Positions 9,481 through 18,338 of a stretch of DNA of 36,583 bases are shown in pieces. The notes under the pieces were generated by a model. That model was not told where the DNA came from, did no database searches, and saw only the letters and a program-made list of their open reading frames with translations. Numbering within the stretch: the first letter of the stretch is position 1; every line of letters begins with the position of its first letter. A program made the position numbers and the translations under genes. The stretch comes from Zelonia costaricensis (lineage: Eukaryota > Euglenozoa > Kinetoplastea > Trypanosomatida > Trypanosomatidae). The stretch is taken from positions 1 through 36,583 of the forward strand of contig JASAOO010003289.1 in the NCBI GenBank assembly GCA_030849075.1, given 5' to 3'.

Positions 9481-9629
9481 GACGGTGACGCCGGAGAAGG
9501 CGTGCAGCTTGCTGGTTGTGTGTGTGTATGTGCGCGTAAGGACCAGCTAAGGTGTGCTAAGGTTAAGTGACGGGAGTCTGTGAAGGAGGCGCACCACACC
9601 GCACGTGGGTCGATGCTTGTGATGACGTG

Positions 9630-9670
9630 CTGTGACCGATGTGCGAAGGGAGGGAGGGGGAGGGAGAGGG
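9630..9670 (-). promoter_or_regulatory. Predicted spliced-leader acceptor for the 502-aa protein
   Basis: In transcript sense a pure C/T tract (complement of 9647-9670) is followed by the first AG at the complement of 9630-9631. The resulting 149-nt leader contains a sense-(CA)n tract at 9519-9529. Confidence 0.55.
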
Positions 9671-10256
9671 CGGACATGCGCTTCGGCGCGGGGAGGTGGG
9701 CCCGGCACGTGCGTCGAGAGCAGTGACGTGGCGCAAGACTGGGACGCACGGGCGCGGGACGACAGCGACCGCCCCGAGAAGAGTGCAGTGCGTCGGTGGA
9801 GGGCGAGTACGTGTGTTCTGGACATCCACCCGCGCACTCGTGCCCTCGTGCCTCCACGCACGGCGGAGGAGGAGGGAGGGGCGGGGGCGGAAGCCCGGCG
9901 CACGGTAAAAGAGGAGAGGTGTGCGCCGCGCTGCGCCCAGCCGATCTCTGCCGGCTGCACTCCACGTGGCGTTTGCCGACCGCGCCACGCGTCACGGGAG
10001 CGGCACATGAGTGGACGCTGCAGTCGACGGGCAGGCAAGAGAGGGCAGAGGCGGGCCAGTCGCGCGTGGATGCAGCGCGGCTCCTCTCTTCCCACTCCCC
10101 CCCTGCGTCGCGGCTGCTGTTGTTGAACTTCTTTCGTTCAGTACCTGCGCTACCAAAGAGGAACGACGCATCACCGCCATCACCAGCACGCAAACACGCA
10201 CCGCCGTCGCCATGATGCAGCACCACGATAAGATGCGCTCGGCTGCCATTCAACCA

Positions 10257-10258
<2 letters not shown>

Positions 10259-10293
<35 letters not shown>
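10259..10293. repeat. (CA)n microsatellite, sense (TG)n in the V-ATPase d 3' UTR
   Basis: An uninterrupted alternating CA run of about 17 units lies about 370 nt downstream of the stop codon in transcript direction. Confidence 0.95.
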
Positions 10294-10295
<2 letters not shown>

Positions 10296-10375
10296 AACAC
10301 GTGGGACCTTCGAGACGAAGAAGAGGCGCAAGCGAGAAACAGTGCACACAACGAGGGCTTCGATAAGAGAGACAG

Positions 10376-10428
10376 ACACACACAAATACACAGACAGACA
10401 CACACACAGACACACACACACACACACC
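10376..10428. repeat. Interrupted (CA)n / CAGA microsatellite
   Basis: CA repeats interrupted by AAATA and GACAGA units lie in the same 3' UTR as the tract at 10259-10293. Confidence 0.9.
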
Positions 10429-10662
10429 AGCTGCACACGCGCACCATGGGGCACGCGTGCAGGCGAGTGAGAGAGGCGACATCAGCATGCGGCGCACACG
10501 TGGCAGGACGTCACGTAAGAGGCGCCACGTCTGGCGGTGGACACCAACACGAGGCGCACACGGGTACACCCGCCGGCGAAGGAGAGAGGGAGAAGCGGCA
10601 CGCGCCACTCCCACAGACCTACCCCACACTACACGCCTACACGCACGCGTTGCCCGTTCTCT

Positions 10663-11736
10663 CTACTGGGCATGTGGGACGGTGTTGACGTACTCGTGCA
10701 GGCGGTTGCGCATCTGCTGCACCACGCAGTCGGCGATCCACTGCAGGTTGTTGATCTCCAGCTCCTTCAGCTTCGCGTAGGCGTAGAAGATGCCGTACTG
10801 GAACTGCCGCGTCATGGCATCGTTGTACATCACCACCGACATCTCCACGAAGCGCCGTTCAAGCGACTTCTTCCCCGCCGAGTCCATCGCGCGGCTGCTC
10901 TCATCCAGCAGCTCGAAGTAGTTGGTGAAGCGGCGCAGGCGGTCGCGCAGCTGCTCCTCGTTCTCGCTCTCAGCGATGTCGTCGTGGATGTCAACGAGCG
11001 AGCCGATGTTCGGGAACACCTTGCGGCGGTCCGCCGCCGTGATCTCACGCATACCGAGCGTGTTGAGCGTGAAGGTGAGCACCATGCGGTCCGCCTCGGC
11101 GTCCAGCAGGGGGCACATCACGTCGCGCGTCTCGCCGCCGAGGTTGTAGCAGAAGTCGTAGAACTGCTCGTAGTAGTTCTTCATGAGGATGCCGCGGATG
11201 TACTCCACGGACAGCTCATCGAGGTCGCGCTCGAAGCCGCCGTCGGCGCTGAAGAAGCGGCCAACTGGGCTGTCGATCAGCACCACTTCAAACATCTCCT
11301 GCACGTCGGTCGCCGCGATCAGCGTGGGCATCTCCGGGAAGACACCAAGCGGGTGGCACTTGGTCAGCAGCTCCAGGTTCGCGCGGCCGCTACGCTTCGC
11401 CACGATGAGCTTGAGCACGTTCGACAGCATGTACTCGGAGCTGATGAAGTCAAGGAACTGGCACAGCGGCGGCTCGGCCCAGGAGCGCAGCTCGCGGAAC
11501 TGCTTCACCATCACGTCCTGCGCCCGGTCCACGATGATGCGGGACGTCAGCGTGCCCTCCTGCTGGAGGAAGTTGCCGTAGTCGGTGATCTGCAGCTGGC
11601 TCTTCATGTCGCCGAGGTTGTCGCACTGGCACAGGTTGTTGTACTCGTCCACGCGCAGCAGGGCGTCGCGGTAGCCGTGCACCATCGCCTCGAGGTGCCC
11701 CTCGTGGACGTTGTAGCTCATCATGTCGCGGCCCAT
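10663..11736 (-). CDS. VMA6: V-type H+-ATPase V0 subunit d (357 aa)
   Basis: This is the non-membrane subunit that caps the c-ring and couples the V1 and V0 sectors of the proton pump of acidic organelles, including acidocalcisomes in these parasites. Family hallmarks run the whole length: YNVHEGHLEAMVHGY at the N terminus, STDYGNFL-like ITDYGNFL, PLCQFLDFI, KCHPLGVFPEM, DAEADRMVLTFTLNTLG, and the end segment FQYGIFYAYAKLKELEINN. Length matches eukaryotic orthologues of about 350 residues. I start at 11736 (MGRDMMSY): the longer frame from 11808 lies upstream of the predicted acceptor at 11775-11776 and adds a non-conserved extension. Identification is secure; only the first few residues are open. 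Confidence 0.97.
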   Translation of the reverse strand: MGRDMMSYNVHEGHLEAMVHGYRDALLRVDEYNNLCQCDNLGDMKSQLQITDYGNFLQQEGTLTSRIIVDRAQDVMVKQFRELRSWAEPPLCQFLDFISSEYMLSNVLKLIVAKRSGRANLELLTKCHPLGVFPEMPTLIAATDVQEMFEVVLIDSPVGRFFSADGGFERDLDELSVEYIRGILMKNYYEQFYDFCYNLGGETRDVMCPLLDAEADRMVLTFTLNTLGMREITAADRRKVFPNIGSLVDIHDDIAESENEEQLRDRLRRFTNYFELLDESSRAMDSAGKKSLERRFVEMSVVMYNDAMTRQFQYGIFYAYAKLKELEINNLQWIADCVVQQMRNRLHEYVNTVPHAQ

Positions 11737-11774
11737 CGTGCTGAACGCGAAGCGCTGCGCGGCGTTTGGTGAAA

Positions 11775-11826
11775 CTAGAAGGGGGAGTGGGGTGCGCGAG
11801 AAGTGCAAAGGAGGGAGAAGGGGAAG
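11775..11826 (-). promoter_or_regulatory. Predicted spliced-leader acceptor for V-ATPase subunit d
   Basis: In transcript sense a long C/T tract ends CCCCCTTCTAG, with AG at the complement of 11775-11776. This gives a 38-nt leader to the ATG at 11736 and excludes the upstream ATG at 11808 from the mature mRNA. Confidence 0.75.
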
Positions 11827-12295
11827 GGGGAAATGCGGCGCGGTGCGGAGGTGGAGAGGGGCCCGAGTGTGGAACCGCGTGCGTGTGTGCGCGTGCGTGC
11901 AAGTTGGCGTGTAAGAGGGTGCACTGTGCAGCGCAGAGAGGAGGGCGGGGGAGAAGGCGAGTGTAGCAGCGGCTACGCATTGCGGACATCGACAACAGCG
12001 AAGGGGACGCAGGTCGTGAACGGACCAATCCCAAAATAGGGAAGTACGCGAGAGCCGACAGAGGGTATCCCCAACTCACCTCACACGAGACCCACACTGC
12101 GCGCGCGCGCTCTAGCAGGTGCTTGCGTGTGTGTGTGTGTGTGTGTGTGTTTCTTGTCGCCTGTGAGGATGCGCCGAGCAAGACGGCGGCGCCGTGCGGC
12201 AGCACCAACAGCGCAATACAGCGAAGGGGAGAAGAGGTGATCGAGTCGCGGCGCGAAACACGGCTCCGGTCTCCACCCACTCGCCATCACGCGTG
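11827..12295. other. Intergenic region / 3' UTR of the LRR protein gene
   Basis: No gene is visible. A (GT)n tract lies at 12127-12151 (sense CA). The + strand is purine-rich near 11800-11960, the complement of polypyrimidine in transcript sense. Confidence 0.65.
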
Positions 12296-15016
12296 CTAAG
12301 TCGAGGGCACCCGCTCGGGCGGCAGTGTCGGCGCTCGCGCTTCTGCGCCGAGTTGGAGCTGTTCGCGCAGCCGCTCCACCTCCTGCGTCGCCTTAGCTAG
12401 CTCGATCTGCGCCGCCTGCCGCTCTCGCACCGCCTGCGCCGTCGCCGCCCGCATCTCCCGCATCGTCGCCTCATGCCGCTGCAGCACGCACGTCTGGTCA
12501 CGTGTTTGACGCTGCAGCTCGCGGTAGCGGCGGCGCAGCTCACCCACCTCAGCGCGCAGCAGCTGCAGGGCCACCGCGTCTGTCGTGAGGGCGGCGCCGT
12601 GCGCGTGTGGGTGTGGCTGTGGGGCCCGCGCAGGAGCAGCGTGACGGGTCGCTGCCTCCGCGTCCGGCACGTGCGCCGAGCTGTGCGGCGGTGGCGTGGT
12701 GGGCAGCGGCTGCGTCGGCCGGTGCGTGGCACCGCGGCCGTGGTACAGCCGGTACCCCTGCGCGGACGCGTCTGCATGGCTTGTGACAGGATGGCTGCTG
12801 CTGCTGCTGCTGCTGTTGCTCGTAGTGCTGTGGCGTGTTTGCCGTGATGCGTCGTGGCCGTCAGCGGTGGCGGCGGCCGCAGCGGGCTGCTGCAGAGCCG
12901 CCTCAGGTGCGGCTGGTGGCGTGCCTCCCCCACCGCCTCCGCTGCTCAGCGCACTCGCGTCTGTGCCGACCATTGCCGCCGCCCCACGCAGGCGCTGGCG
13001 TTGGGGCGGCGGGGTGAGGAAAACCGCCTGCATAGCCGCATCGCCGCCATCTTCGAGGCCGGTGTCCCTGCGTGATGGCTGGGTCGCCGGCGACGTGCCC
13101 GCACTCGCCCCTGCGCCGCGCTTCACCGGCGTCGTGTGGGCCGGCCGCAACGGCGGTGCGGCGGAGGGGACGGCGAGAACATCTCCGAGGTGGGCGCCGC
13201 GCTCCTGCAGCGCAGCGGCCAACACCGTCACCTCGCCGCCGCGCAGCTGCACCGTGCACGGCGCTACCTTCGCGGTGTGCCACGCCACTTCGAGCCTCTC
13301 CGCGAAGAGAGCAAAGGCGCCGGGCCCCGTGGCGGCGGCGGCGGACGGCACGCACGCGCACCAGCGCTCCGCCAGCGCTTGCAGCATCCCCTGCATGGGG
13401 GCACGCGCGGCGGTCACGTCCGTCAGGCGGGCCTCGGCTGCACCCCCGCACGTGCGCAGTGCCGCGGCGAGGGAGGCCGAGGGGTAGCTGAGCTGGAACT
13501 TGATGGAGGGTCCCACCCACTGGGCCGACGTGTCTGCCAGCGCATCCTGCGATGGCGCCAGAGTCGAACGCCGCACACTGGTCGGGTGCACATCCGGCGG
13601 CGGCCTCGCCAGCTCCTCCGCCAGCGACCCGTTCACGAGGAACGCGTTGCCGCTGACATCCAGGCGGCGCAGTCGCGTGAGCGGCGGGGCCCACACGGCA
13701 TGGCCACCGGACGCGCTTGGCAGGACGGGCCACGGTATGGGTTGCAGGAGGCGCCGCACATCGCGGACATCCTCGACGTAGTTGTACGACAGGTCGAGGT
13801 GGGTCAGCGCGCTGCACCACGGCCGCAGCAGCGCGGTAGTGCCCGTGCCGGCCGACGCCGCCGCCGCATCCTCGCCGACGTTGGCCCACATCAGACTCCG
13901 CAGCGCGGCGCCGCGCAGCCGGTTGTGCGCCAGCACGAGCACGACGCCCCCTGCCCTCGCCGCGTGCGGCGTCAGCGGCGATGGCGGGGACGATGCGGGC
14001 AGACCGACACCCCGCGGGCGGGCCGCCTCGCCGATGGACTCTGCGGCAGTGTCGTCGACGTCGAACTGCACCGACGTGTTGGCGCTCCGCGAGGCGCCTG
14101 CCATGGCGAGCAGCTGCGATGCGGCGGCGCTCACCGCACGAGAGCGGCGGCGCTGGTCGAGTGCGCCCCCGGCAGCGATGGAGGTGTGGAGACTGAAGGA
14201 AATGGAAGAGGTGGAGACGGAGCCGCCCGCACGTCGGGGGTGGCCGCTATCCGCGCCATCACCGCTGCCGCCTTCGTCGTCATCGCCATCTGTGCCTCCG
14301 TCCATCACCGCGAAGTCGATGTCGCCGTCGGCGTCCTGCGCTGCTGCGGCTGCTGCGGCAAGAGCGGCAGGCGTGAGCTGCGCTGCACCCGCTCCGACTC
14401 CGTCACCTCCCGCTGCTGCTGCTGCTGCAGCGGGGATGCTGAGGCTGTACAGGCGGCGTCGGCGGCCCTCCAAATGGGTTGCACTGGTCGCGGCAGCGAG
14501 GGAGGTCAGCGGGAGCCCGCGCAGGGAGGCGATGGCGTTGTAGGACAGGTCCACGTAGGCGAGCCGGCGGCAGCCTTGCAGCCCCTCTAGCGATGTTAAG
14601 GCATTGTGCGTGGCGACGAGCACCGTGAGAGTGTTCGCGGCGCCGCACAGACCCGTCAAGCTGCGGAGCTGGTTGTGGCAGACGTGCAGGTGGGCGAGTG
14701 AGTTGAAGGGGCGCAGCGCGCTGCTCTCCTCTTCCAGCGACACCGTCGCCGCGGCGGCAGGTGAGGCAGAAGCAAGTTGCGCTGTCGGCTGGTGCTGCTG
14801 ATGCGCCTGCTGTGACGCTGCAGGCGCGAGCTGGGGGCGGGCGAAGGGCCGCTGCAGCGTGCGCAGGTGATTGTGGCTGAGATTGAGCGTCACCGCCGCA
14901 GGGATCTCGCTCGGCTTCACGCCGTAGCTGCGCGGGTGCACCTCACCCAGCTCGTAGATGCCGCGCCGCTCCAGCGAGATGGCCGGCGTCCCCACTGACG
15001 GCACTGCGTATGTCAT
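12296..15016 (-). CDS. Leucine-rich repeat protein with C-terminal coiled coil (906 aa)
   Basis: Probably a cytoskeletal or flagellar scaffold; the function is unknown. LRRs of the LxxLxLSxNxL type start near residue 40 (VTLNLSHNHLRTL) and continue at about 105-170 with LAHLHVCHNQL, LTVLVATHNAL and LAYVDLSYNAI. A low-complexity insertion rich in Ala, Asp, Gly and Ser (about 172-355) interrupts the domain, which resumes with VLVLAHNRL, LTHLDLSYNYV and LRRLDVSGNAF (about 357-455). A Pro/Ser/His-rich linker follows, with poly-Ser near 740. A coiled coil (about 815-890; VGELRRRYRELQRQ, then VERLREQLQL) ends the protein. The start lies 47 nt after the predicted acceptor. LRR-plus-coiled-coil layouts are common among axonemal and basal-body proteins, so that location is an inference. 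Confidence 0.9.
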   Translation of the reverse strand: MTYAVPSVGTPAISLERRGIYELGEVHPRSYGVKPSEIPAAVTLNLSHNHLRTLQRPFARPQLAPAASQQAHQQHQPTAQLASASPAAAATVSLEEESSALRPFNSLAHLHVCHNQLRSLTGLCGAANTLTVLVATHNALTSLEGLQGCRRLAYVDLSYNAIASLRGLPLTSLAAATSATHLEGRRRRLYSLSIPAAAAAAAGGDGVGAGAAQLTPAALAAAAAAAQDADGDIDFAVMDGGTDGDDDEGGSGDGADSGHPRRAGGSVSTSSISFSLHTSIAAGGALDQRRRSRAVSAAASQLLAMAGASRSANTSVQFDVDDTAAESIGEAARPRGVGLPASSPPSPLTPHAARAGGVVLVLAHNRLRGAALRSLMWANVGEDAAAASAGTGTTALLRPWCSALTHLDLSYNYVEDVRDVRRLLQPIPWPVLPSASGGHAVWAPPLTRLRRLDVSGNAFLVNGSLAEELARPPPDVHPTSVRRSTLAPSQDALADTSAQWVGPSIKFQLSYPSASLAAALRTCGGAAEARLTDVTAARAPMQGMLQALAERWCACVPSAAAATGPGAFALFAERLEVAWHTAKVAPCTVQLRGGEVTVLAAALQERGAHLGDVLAVPSAAPPLRPAHTTPVKRGAGASAGTSPATQPSRRDTGLEDGGDAAMQAVFLTPPPQRQRLRGAAAMVGTDASALSSGGGGGGTPPAAPEAALQQPAAAAATADGHDASRQTRHSTTSNSSSSSSSHPVTSHADASAQGYRLYHGRGATHRPTQPLPTTPPPHSSAHVPDAEAATRHAAPARAPQPHPHAHGAALTTDAVALQLLRAEVGELRRRYRELQRQTRDQTCVLQRHEATMREMRAATAQAVRERQAAQIELAKATQEVERLREQLQLGAEARAPTLPPERVPST

Positions 15017-15063
15017 GAGGGAAGGAGTGGGGGGAGGAGCAGGAGGCGTGTGTGTGTGTGTGT

Positions 15064-15085
15064 CTAAGGGAAGAGAAAAGAGTGG
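15064..15085 (-). promoter_or_regulatory. Predicted spliced-leader acceptor for the LRR protein
   Basis: In transcript sense the tract TTTTCTCTTCCCTTAG places the AG at the complement of 15064-15065. The 47-nt leader opens directly with a (CA)n run (complement of 15049-15063), then a second C/T-rich stretch before the ATG. Confidence 0.7.
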
Positions 15086-15713
15086 GGGCGCATGTGAACG
15101 CGGCCGGAGGAGAAGTACAGAGATCTATGCGGCACGCCTGTCGAGATTGCGTGTATTGATGTTGGATGAGCAGGGACGGCAATGCAAAGTGCTGTTCAAT
15201 CCACCACTCTGTTGTAAGCGCTGACTGCACGGCACGCTGATGAATGAAGTAAAGGGGTGGGGTGGGGAGGAGGAGCGGGACGGAGGGGGTCGACGACAGG
15301 AGCGTGAGTGGGGGGATGAGGGAGAGCGAGCGAGGAGTCTGACGGACGCGGAGTGCACGTGCGACTGCTTGTGCGGCCGCTGCACGGCATCGAGACGACA
15401 GCGTGCATGATAGTGCTGCTGACGACGAGCAGCACTCTCACGCGCGCACCACCGCCACAGCCCACCCACGCGCATCACCCTCGCGCCGTTGAGCCGCTCT
15501 GTACTTGACTTGATCCCATGAAGACGCAACTCTGATTGTGTGTGTAGGTGCGCGTGCGTGTGCGAGATGCCCACGGTAGAGTCATGTCTACACCACGGCA
15601 TGTACACACACACACACACGACGTGATAGATTCTCTTTCCGAGCTCTTCCAGGCACACACCGACACAGGGCAGACACACGCGCGGGGGGGCGAAGGCGTC
15701 TTCAGCAGGAGCC
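15086..15713. other. Intergenic region / 3' UTR of the 171-aa membrane protein gene
   Basis: No convincing gene. The region contains an (AC)n tract at 15604-15619 (sense GT) and purine-rich + strand stretches near 15240-15330. Open frames are biased Arg/His/Ser products. Confidence 0.6.
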
Positions 15714-16229
15714 TCAGTCCTCCTTGCCCTCCGTCTCCCCATCCGGAGCCGGCTCGCCGGCAGCGCCGCCCCCAGCGCGGCCCCGCTCACCGCGCGCCGC
15801 CTCACGACGAGTGCGGCGTCGCCGCTCCGTCTCCTGCTCGGTCAGCTGCCGCGCCGCGCGCACCACCTCGTCCATGGACACCTCGTTGCGCCGCCCCCGC
15901 CGCCGCCGCAGCCCTGCCGTGCTCGGCAGGTCCGTCCCGACCTCGTCTGCACCACTGCTGATGGTGCTGGCGCTGGAGGAGGTGGAGACGTAGCGGGCCC
16001 CGTCCGTGTCGCCGTACTCGGTGGCGTAGCGGACGCGATTGTGCGCGCGGCGGATGCACCGCGCGATGAGCAGCGTCACGATGAGGGCGGGGATGCCGAG
16101 AAACACGATGAAGACAAGCACGTACTCGTCATCCTCGACGAGCCCGCGCGAGGTCGCCTTCAGCGGCTCGAGCACGTACTCGGTGAAGGCCCCCACGAGG
16201 TCGTGCAGGTGCTCGAGGAACCGTGACAT
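15714..16229 (-). CDS. Single-pass membrane protein (171 aa, unknown function)
   Basis: Not recognised. A short N-terminal part with amphipathic helices (MSRFLEHLHDLVGAFTEYV) leads to one strong transmembrane segment at about 37-58 (VLVFIVFLGIPALIVTLLIA). It is followed by a basic stop-transfer stretch (RCIRRAHNRVR). The tail is Ser/Thr-rich and then strongly Arg-rich (GLRRRRGRRN and ETERRRRTRREAARGER), ending in an acidic tail. There is no N-terminal signal peptide, so a signal-anchor or tail-type insertion is likely. It sits between the LRR gene and the small gene at 16644-16757. The start follows a predicted acceptor at 16403-16404 with a 173-nt leader. Confidence 0.8.
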   Translation of the reverse strand: MSRFLEHLHDLVGAFTEYVLEPLKATSRGLVEDDEYVLVFIVFLGIPALIVTLLIARCIRRAHNRVRYATEYGDTDGARYVSTSSSASTISSGADEVGTDLPSTAGLRRRRGRRNEVSMDEVVRAARQLTEQETERRRRTRREAARGERGRAGGGAAGEPAPDGETEGKED

Positions 16230-16402
16230 AGTGGATGGATGGAGGGGGGGAGGTGATGGCGGGAAGAGAAACCCAACCAGGGCAGTGTGAGGCGGGACAC
16301 ACACGCGCTTTCGACGCGGCTGATACGTGCGCGTATCTCTCTCTCTCTCTGTGTGATGGTGAATGGAGGTGGGCGGGTGTGTGTGTGGGGGGACTCGCAG
16401 GC

Positions 16403-16446
16403 CTTCCCATGCACGAGAGACGAGGCGAGGAAGGGAAGGGAGGAGG
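16403..16446 (-). promoter_or_regulatory. Predicted spliced-leader acceptor for the 171-aa membrane protein
   Basis: In transcript sense the C/T tract opposite 16416-16446 is followed by the first AG at the complement of 16403-16404. The leader includes sense-(CA)n at 16377-16387. The remaining gene-free DNA up to 16643 holds a (GT)n tract near 16498-16512 and nothing else I can name. Confidence 0.45.
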
Positions 16447-16643
16447 TCTCTGTACGCGTCCGTGGTGGCCGTTGACGGTACTGCAGTGTGTGGGTACGTG
16501 TGTGTGTGTGTGGGCATGTACGAGCACGCTGGCGCGTGGGTGAAAGGGGCACGAGGCGAAGAGGGACGCGAGAAGGTGCGGGTTGATGCGCCGCATGGAG
16601 AGAGGATGATGAACCGAAGAGGGGGAGGGGGAGGCGGCTTCCT

Positions 16644-16757
16644 TTAAGGTTTGCAGGTAGGCCTCCGCCCGCGTGCTGTGCTCTTGGGGGGGGGGGTGAT
16701 CAGCCCCGTGTCCCGAAGGCGCTTCAACTCGTTGAAGAAGGCGGCGACATCGCCCAT
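16644..16757 (-). CDS. Possible very small protein with SHOCT-like motif (37 aa)
   Basis: A short frame begins MGDVAAFFNELKRLRDTGLI and then reads TPPPKSTARGRRPTCKP to a TAA stop. The first 22 residues form a helix whose L..L...G.IT pattern resembles the short SHOCT motif found at protein C termini; that similarity is weak and from memory. Gene-like context supports it: a pyrimidine tract and AG at 16833-16834 and a 75-nt leader with sense-(CA)n at 16800-16813. An 11-C run in the coding sense (16686-16696) sits in the middle. A one-base length error there would shift the frame to one reading QEHSTRAEAYLQTLKEA, which also looks protein-like. So the 3' half is uncertain, and the object may be a gene, a frameshifted gene or a chance frame. 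Confidence 0.4.
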   Translation of the reverse strand: MGDVAAFFNELKRLRDTGLITPPPKSTARGRRPTCKP

Positions 16758-16832
16758 CGTTGCCTGCCGCGGCAACTTATGCTGGGTGGGGGAGCGAAAC
16801 GTGTGTGTGTGTGTGGCTCGCACTGTGTGTTC

Positions 16833-16917
16833 GCCTTCACAGGGAGTGCAGAGGGAGGGGAGGGGCGATGGTGCGATGGGGAGGGGTGGGCGGAAAGGTG
16901 GTGCAGGAGATGTGCAC
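16833..16917 (-). promoter_or_regulatory. Predicted spliced-leader acceptor ahead of the 37-aa gene
   Basis: In transcript sense a long C/T-rich stretch (opposite 16841-16917) is followed by the first AG at the complement of 16833-16834, within GTGAAG. It lies 75 nt upstream of the ATG at 16757. Confidence 0.5.
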
Positions 16918-17493
16918 AGTGTTGGAGGTGGACAGCGGAGCAGAGGCATGCATCCCCGTCTGCCCTGCCCGTCGCACATCACCTCATCCACCGTGGCCGT
17001 ACGCTGATGTTCTCACGCGTGCGTGCGTGCATGGTGAGCTTTACCGCAACGACGCGCCTGCGCTCCTCGACACACCCTCACTAACACAGCTGCGCTAGGC
17101 TAGGCTGCAGCGTGCCGGCCGGCCTGGTGCACAGACCGATGCACACAAGTACACACACACACAAACACATACACACACACACACACACAAACACGCCGCC
17201 ATACCTAACGTGACGTGGCGCTGCACTCGTTACGATTAAGATTAGCGCGGTGGGGACACGCGGATAGAGCCATGAAGGACAACGCGGCGGCGGCGGCGGG
17301 GGAGGGGGGCGTCGTTGGCGTGATCACTGTGGGCAGCACACCTGCCTAACCCCACGGAAATATAGAGAATGGGGAGGGGAGGGGGAGGCTCCGATGCGTG
17401 TTCTCGCTGTCCGCCTTCCAGCGCTTCTCTTCACTCTCTCCGTGCGACACAGGCGTGCAGCCGGTCCGCTCTCAAGTCGAACGCCGCGCCGCT
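16918..17493. other. Intergenic region / 3' UTR of the elongase gene
   Basis: No gene is visible. An interrupted (CA)n tract lies at 17151-17193 (sense TG), with a GGC-repeat patch near 17284-17300. The rest is unremarkable. Confidence 0.65.
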
Positions 17494-18243
17494 CTACGCC
17501 TTCGTCTTGCGCTTCCACTTGCGAACCCCGCTCCGGTAGAACTGCAGGAAGAGGTACAGCAGCGTCATGTGGTAGCACAGCTGCAGCACCGCCCACGGCT
17601 TCGGGATCTGCGTGTCCACGGCGACGGCGAGCACGGCGTGCAGGATGCACAGCGCGAACTGAAGCATCTGCACCTGCGTCAGGTACTTCTTCAGCGGGTT
17701 GGTGTAGCCGAGCGAGGTGTACAGGTAGTGGAAGTACATCAGCGCGTGCACCGAGGAGTTGATCCACGCCCCGAAGAAGGCAGTGCCGTTCGCGATGCCG
17801 TGGTGCAGCAGCAGGCCCCATATCAATCCAATTGTGAGGTGGTGGTAGACATGCAGAAAGGAAAGCTGCTCCTCCTTCTTGCGCAGCACCATGAAGTAAG
17901 TGTCGAACATGTCCAGGAACTTCGTGCCGTAGTGTACGAAGATCCAGTACTCGATCGTGCCGGTGAAGCGCCCGTTCAAGTTGAAGACGCCGGCTGCGAG
18001 GAAGGAGCCGAGTTGGATCGCCATCGTGAGGGAGAGCGCCACCTGGGCTGCGTTGTAGAGCATCATCGGGTACTGGAGCGAGTACGCCGGGCGACTTGCC
18101 ATGTACCGGCGCAGCAGGAAGACGATCGCAAGGTAGCCGAGGTGGCCGCCGATCAGGACGGGATAGCTGACAAACACATTGAACTCGGGGTGGAAGCAGA
18201 GGGAGTCGCGCCCGACGCACTGCACGGCGTTGACGAAGTTCAT
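17494..18243 (-). CDS. ELO-family very-long-chain fatty acid elongase (249 aa)
   Basis: This is a multi-pass ER membrane enzyme that condenses malonyl-CoA with an acyl-CoA, the first step of each two-carbon fatty-acid elongation cycle. All ELO hallmarks are present in order: KFLDMFDT (108-115), the catalytic histidine box HVYHH (131-135), NSSVHALMYFHYLY (162-175) and TQVQMLQF (189-196). Six to seven hydrophobic segments are spread along the chain. The C terminus is Lys-rich (KWKRKTKA), fitting ER retention although it is not a canonical KKXX end. At 249 residues it is slightly shorter than typical ELO proteins (270-320) but lacks no motif. HVYHH is more often seen in polyunsaturated-type elongases than the HxxHH of saturated-type enzymes; substrate choice remains an inference. 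Confidence 0.96.
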   Translation of the reverse strand: MNFVNAVQCVGRDSLCFHPEFNVFVSYPVLIGGHLGYLAIVFLLRRYMASRPAYSLQYPMMLYNAAQVALSLTMAIQLGSFLAAGVFNLNGRFTGTIEYWIFVHYGTKFLDMFDTYFMVLRKKEEQLSFLHVYHHLTIGLIWGLLLHHGIANGTAFFGAWINSSVHALMYFHYLYTSLGYTNPLKKYLTQVQMLQFALCILHAVLAVAVDTQIPKPWAVLQLCYHMTLLYLFLQFYRSGVRKWKRKTKA

Positions 18244-18254
18244 TGCTGCTGCTG

Positions 18255-18338
18255 CTGCCGCCGCGTGCGTGCGCGTGCGTGTGTGTGTGTGCAGGGAGGG
18301 GATGGGGTTGGGGTTAGGGTCGGGGAGGCGATAGGGGG
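18255..18338 (-). promoter_or_regulatory. Predicted acceptor region of the elongase gene with G-quadruplex-type opposite strand
   Basis: In transcript sense a C-rich tract (opposite 18294-18338) is followed by sense-(CA)n/GC repeats. The first AG is at the complement of 18255-18256, inside a short CAG repeat that abuts the ATG. On the + strand 18304-18325 reads as four G-runs (4, 4, 3 and 4) with loops TT, TTA and TC, a canonical quadruplex pattern. Confidence 0.5.

Larger units (their letters stand above)
9671..10662. other. Intergenic region / 3' UTR of the V-ATPase subunit d gene
   Basis: No gene is visible. The dominant features are two (CA)n-type tracts (10259-10293 and about 10376-10428), which are (TG)n in transcript sense. 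Open frames are low-complexity His/Thr or Cys/Val products of these repeats. Confidence 0.65.

Noticed and set aside
6952..9570. An 872-codon open frame on the + strand covering the 502-aa gene
   Set aside because: It is antisense to a better-supported gene, has strongly Arg/His/Leu-biased composition from high-GC third positions, and runs through the convergent switch and microsatellites.
11737..11808. Longer N terminus of V-ATPase subunit d starting at 11808
   Set aside because: The predicted acceptor at 11775-11776 lies inside this extension, and the extra residues are not part of the conserved family.
18310..18320. TTAGGG as a sign of an internal telomere
   Set aside because: Only a single copy is present; it is better described as a G-rich quadruplex-type motif.
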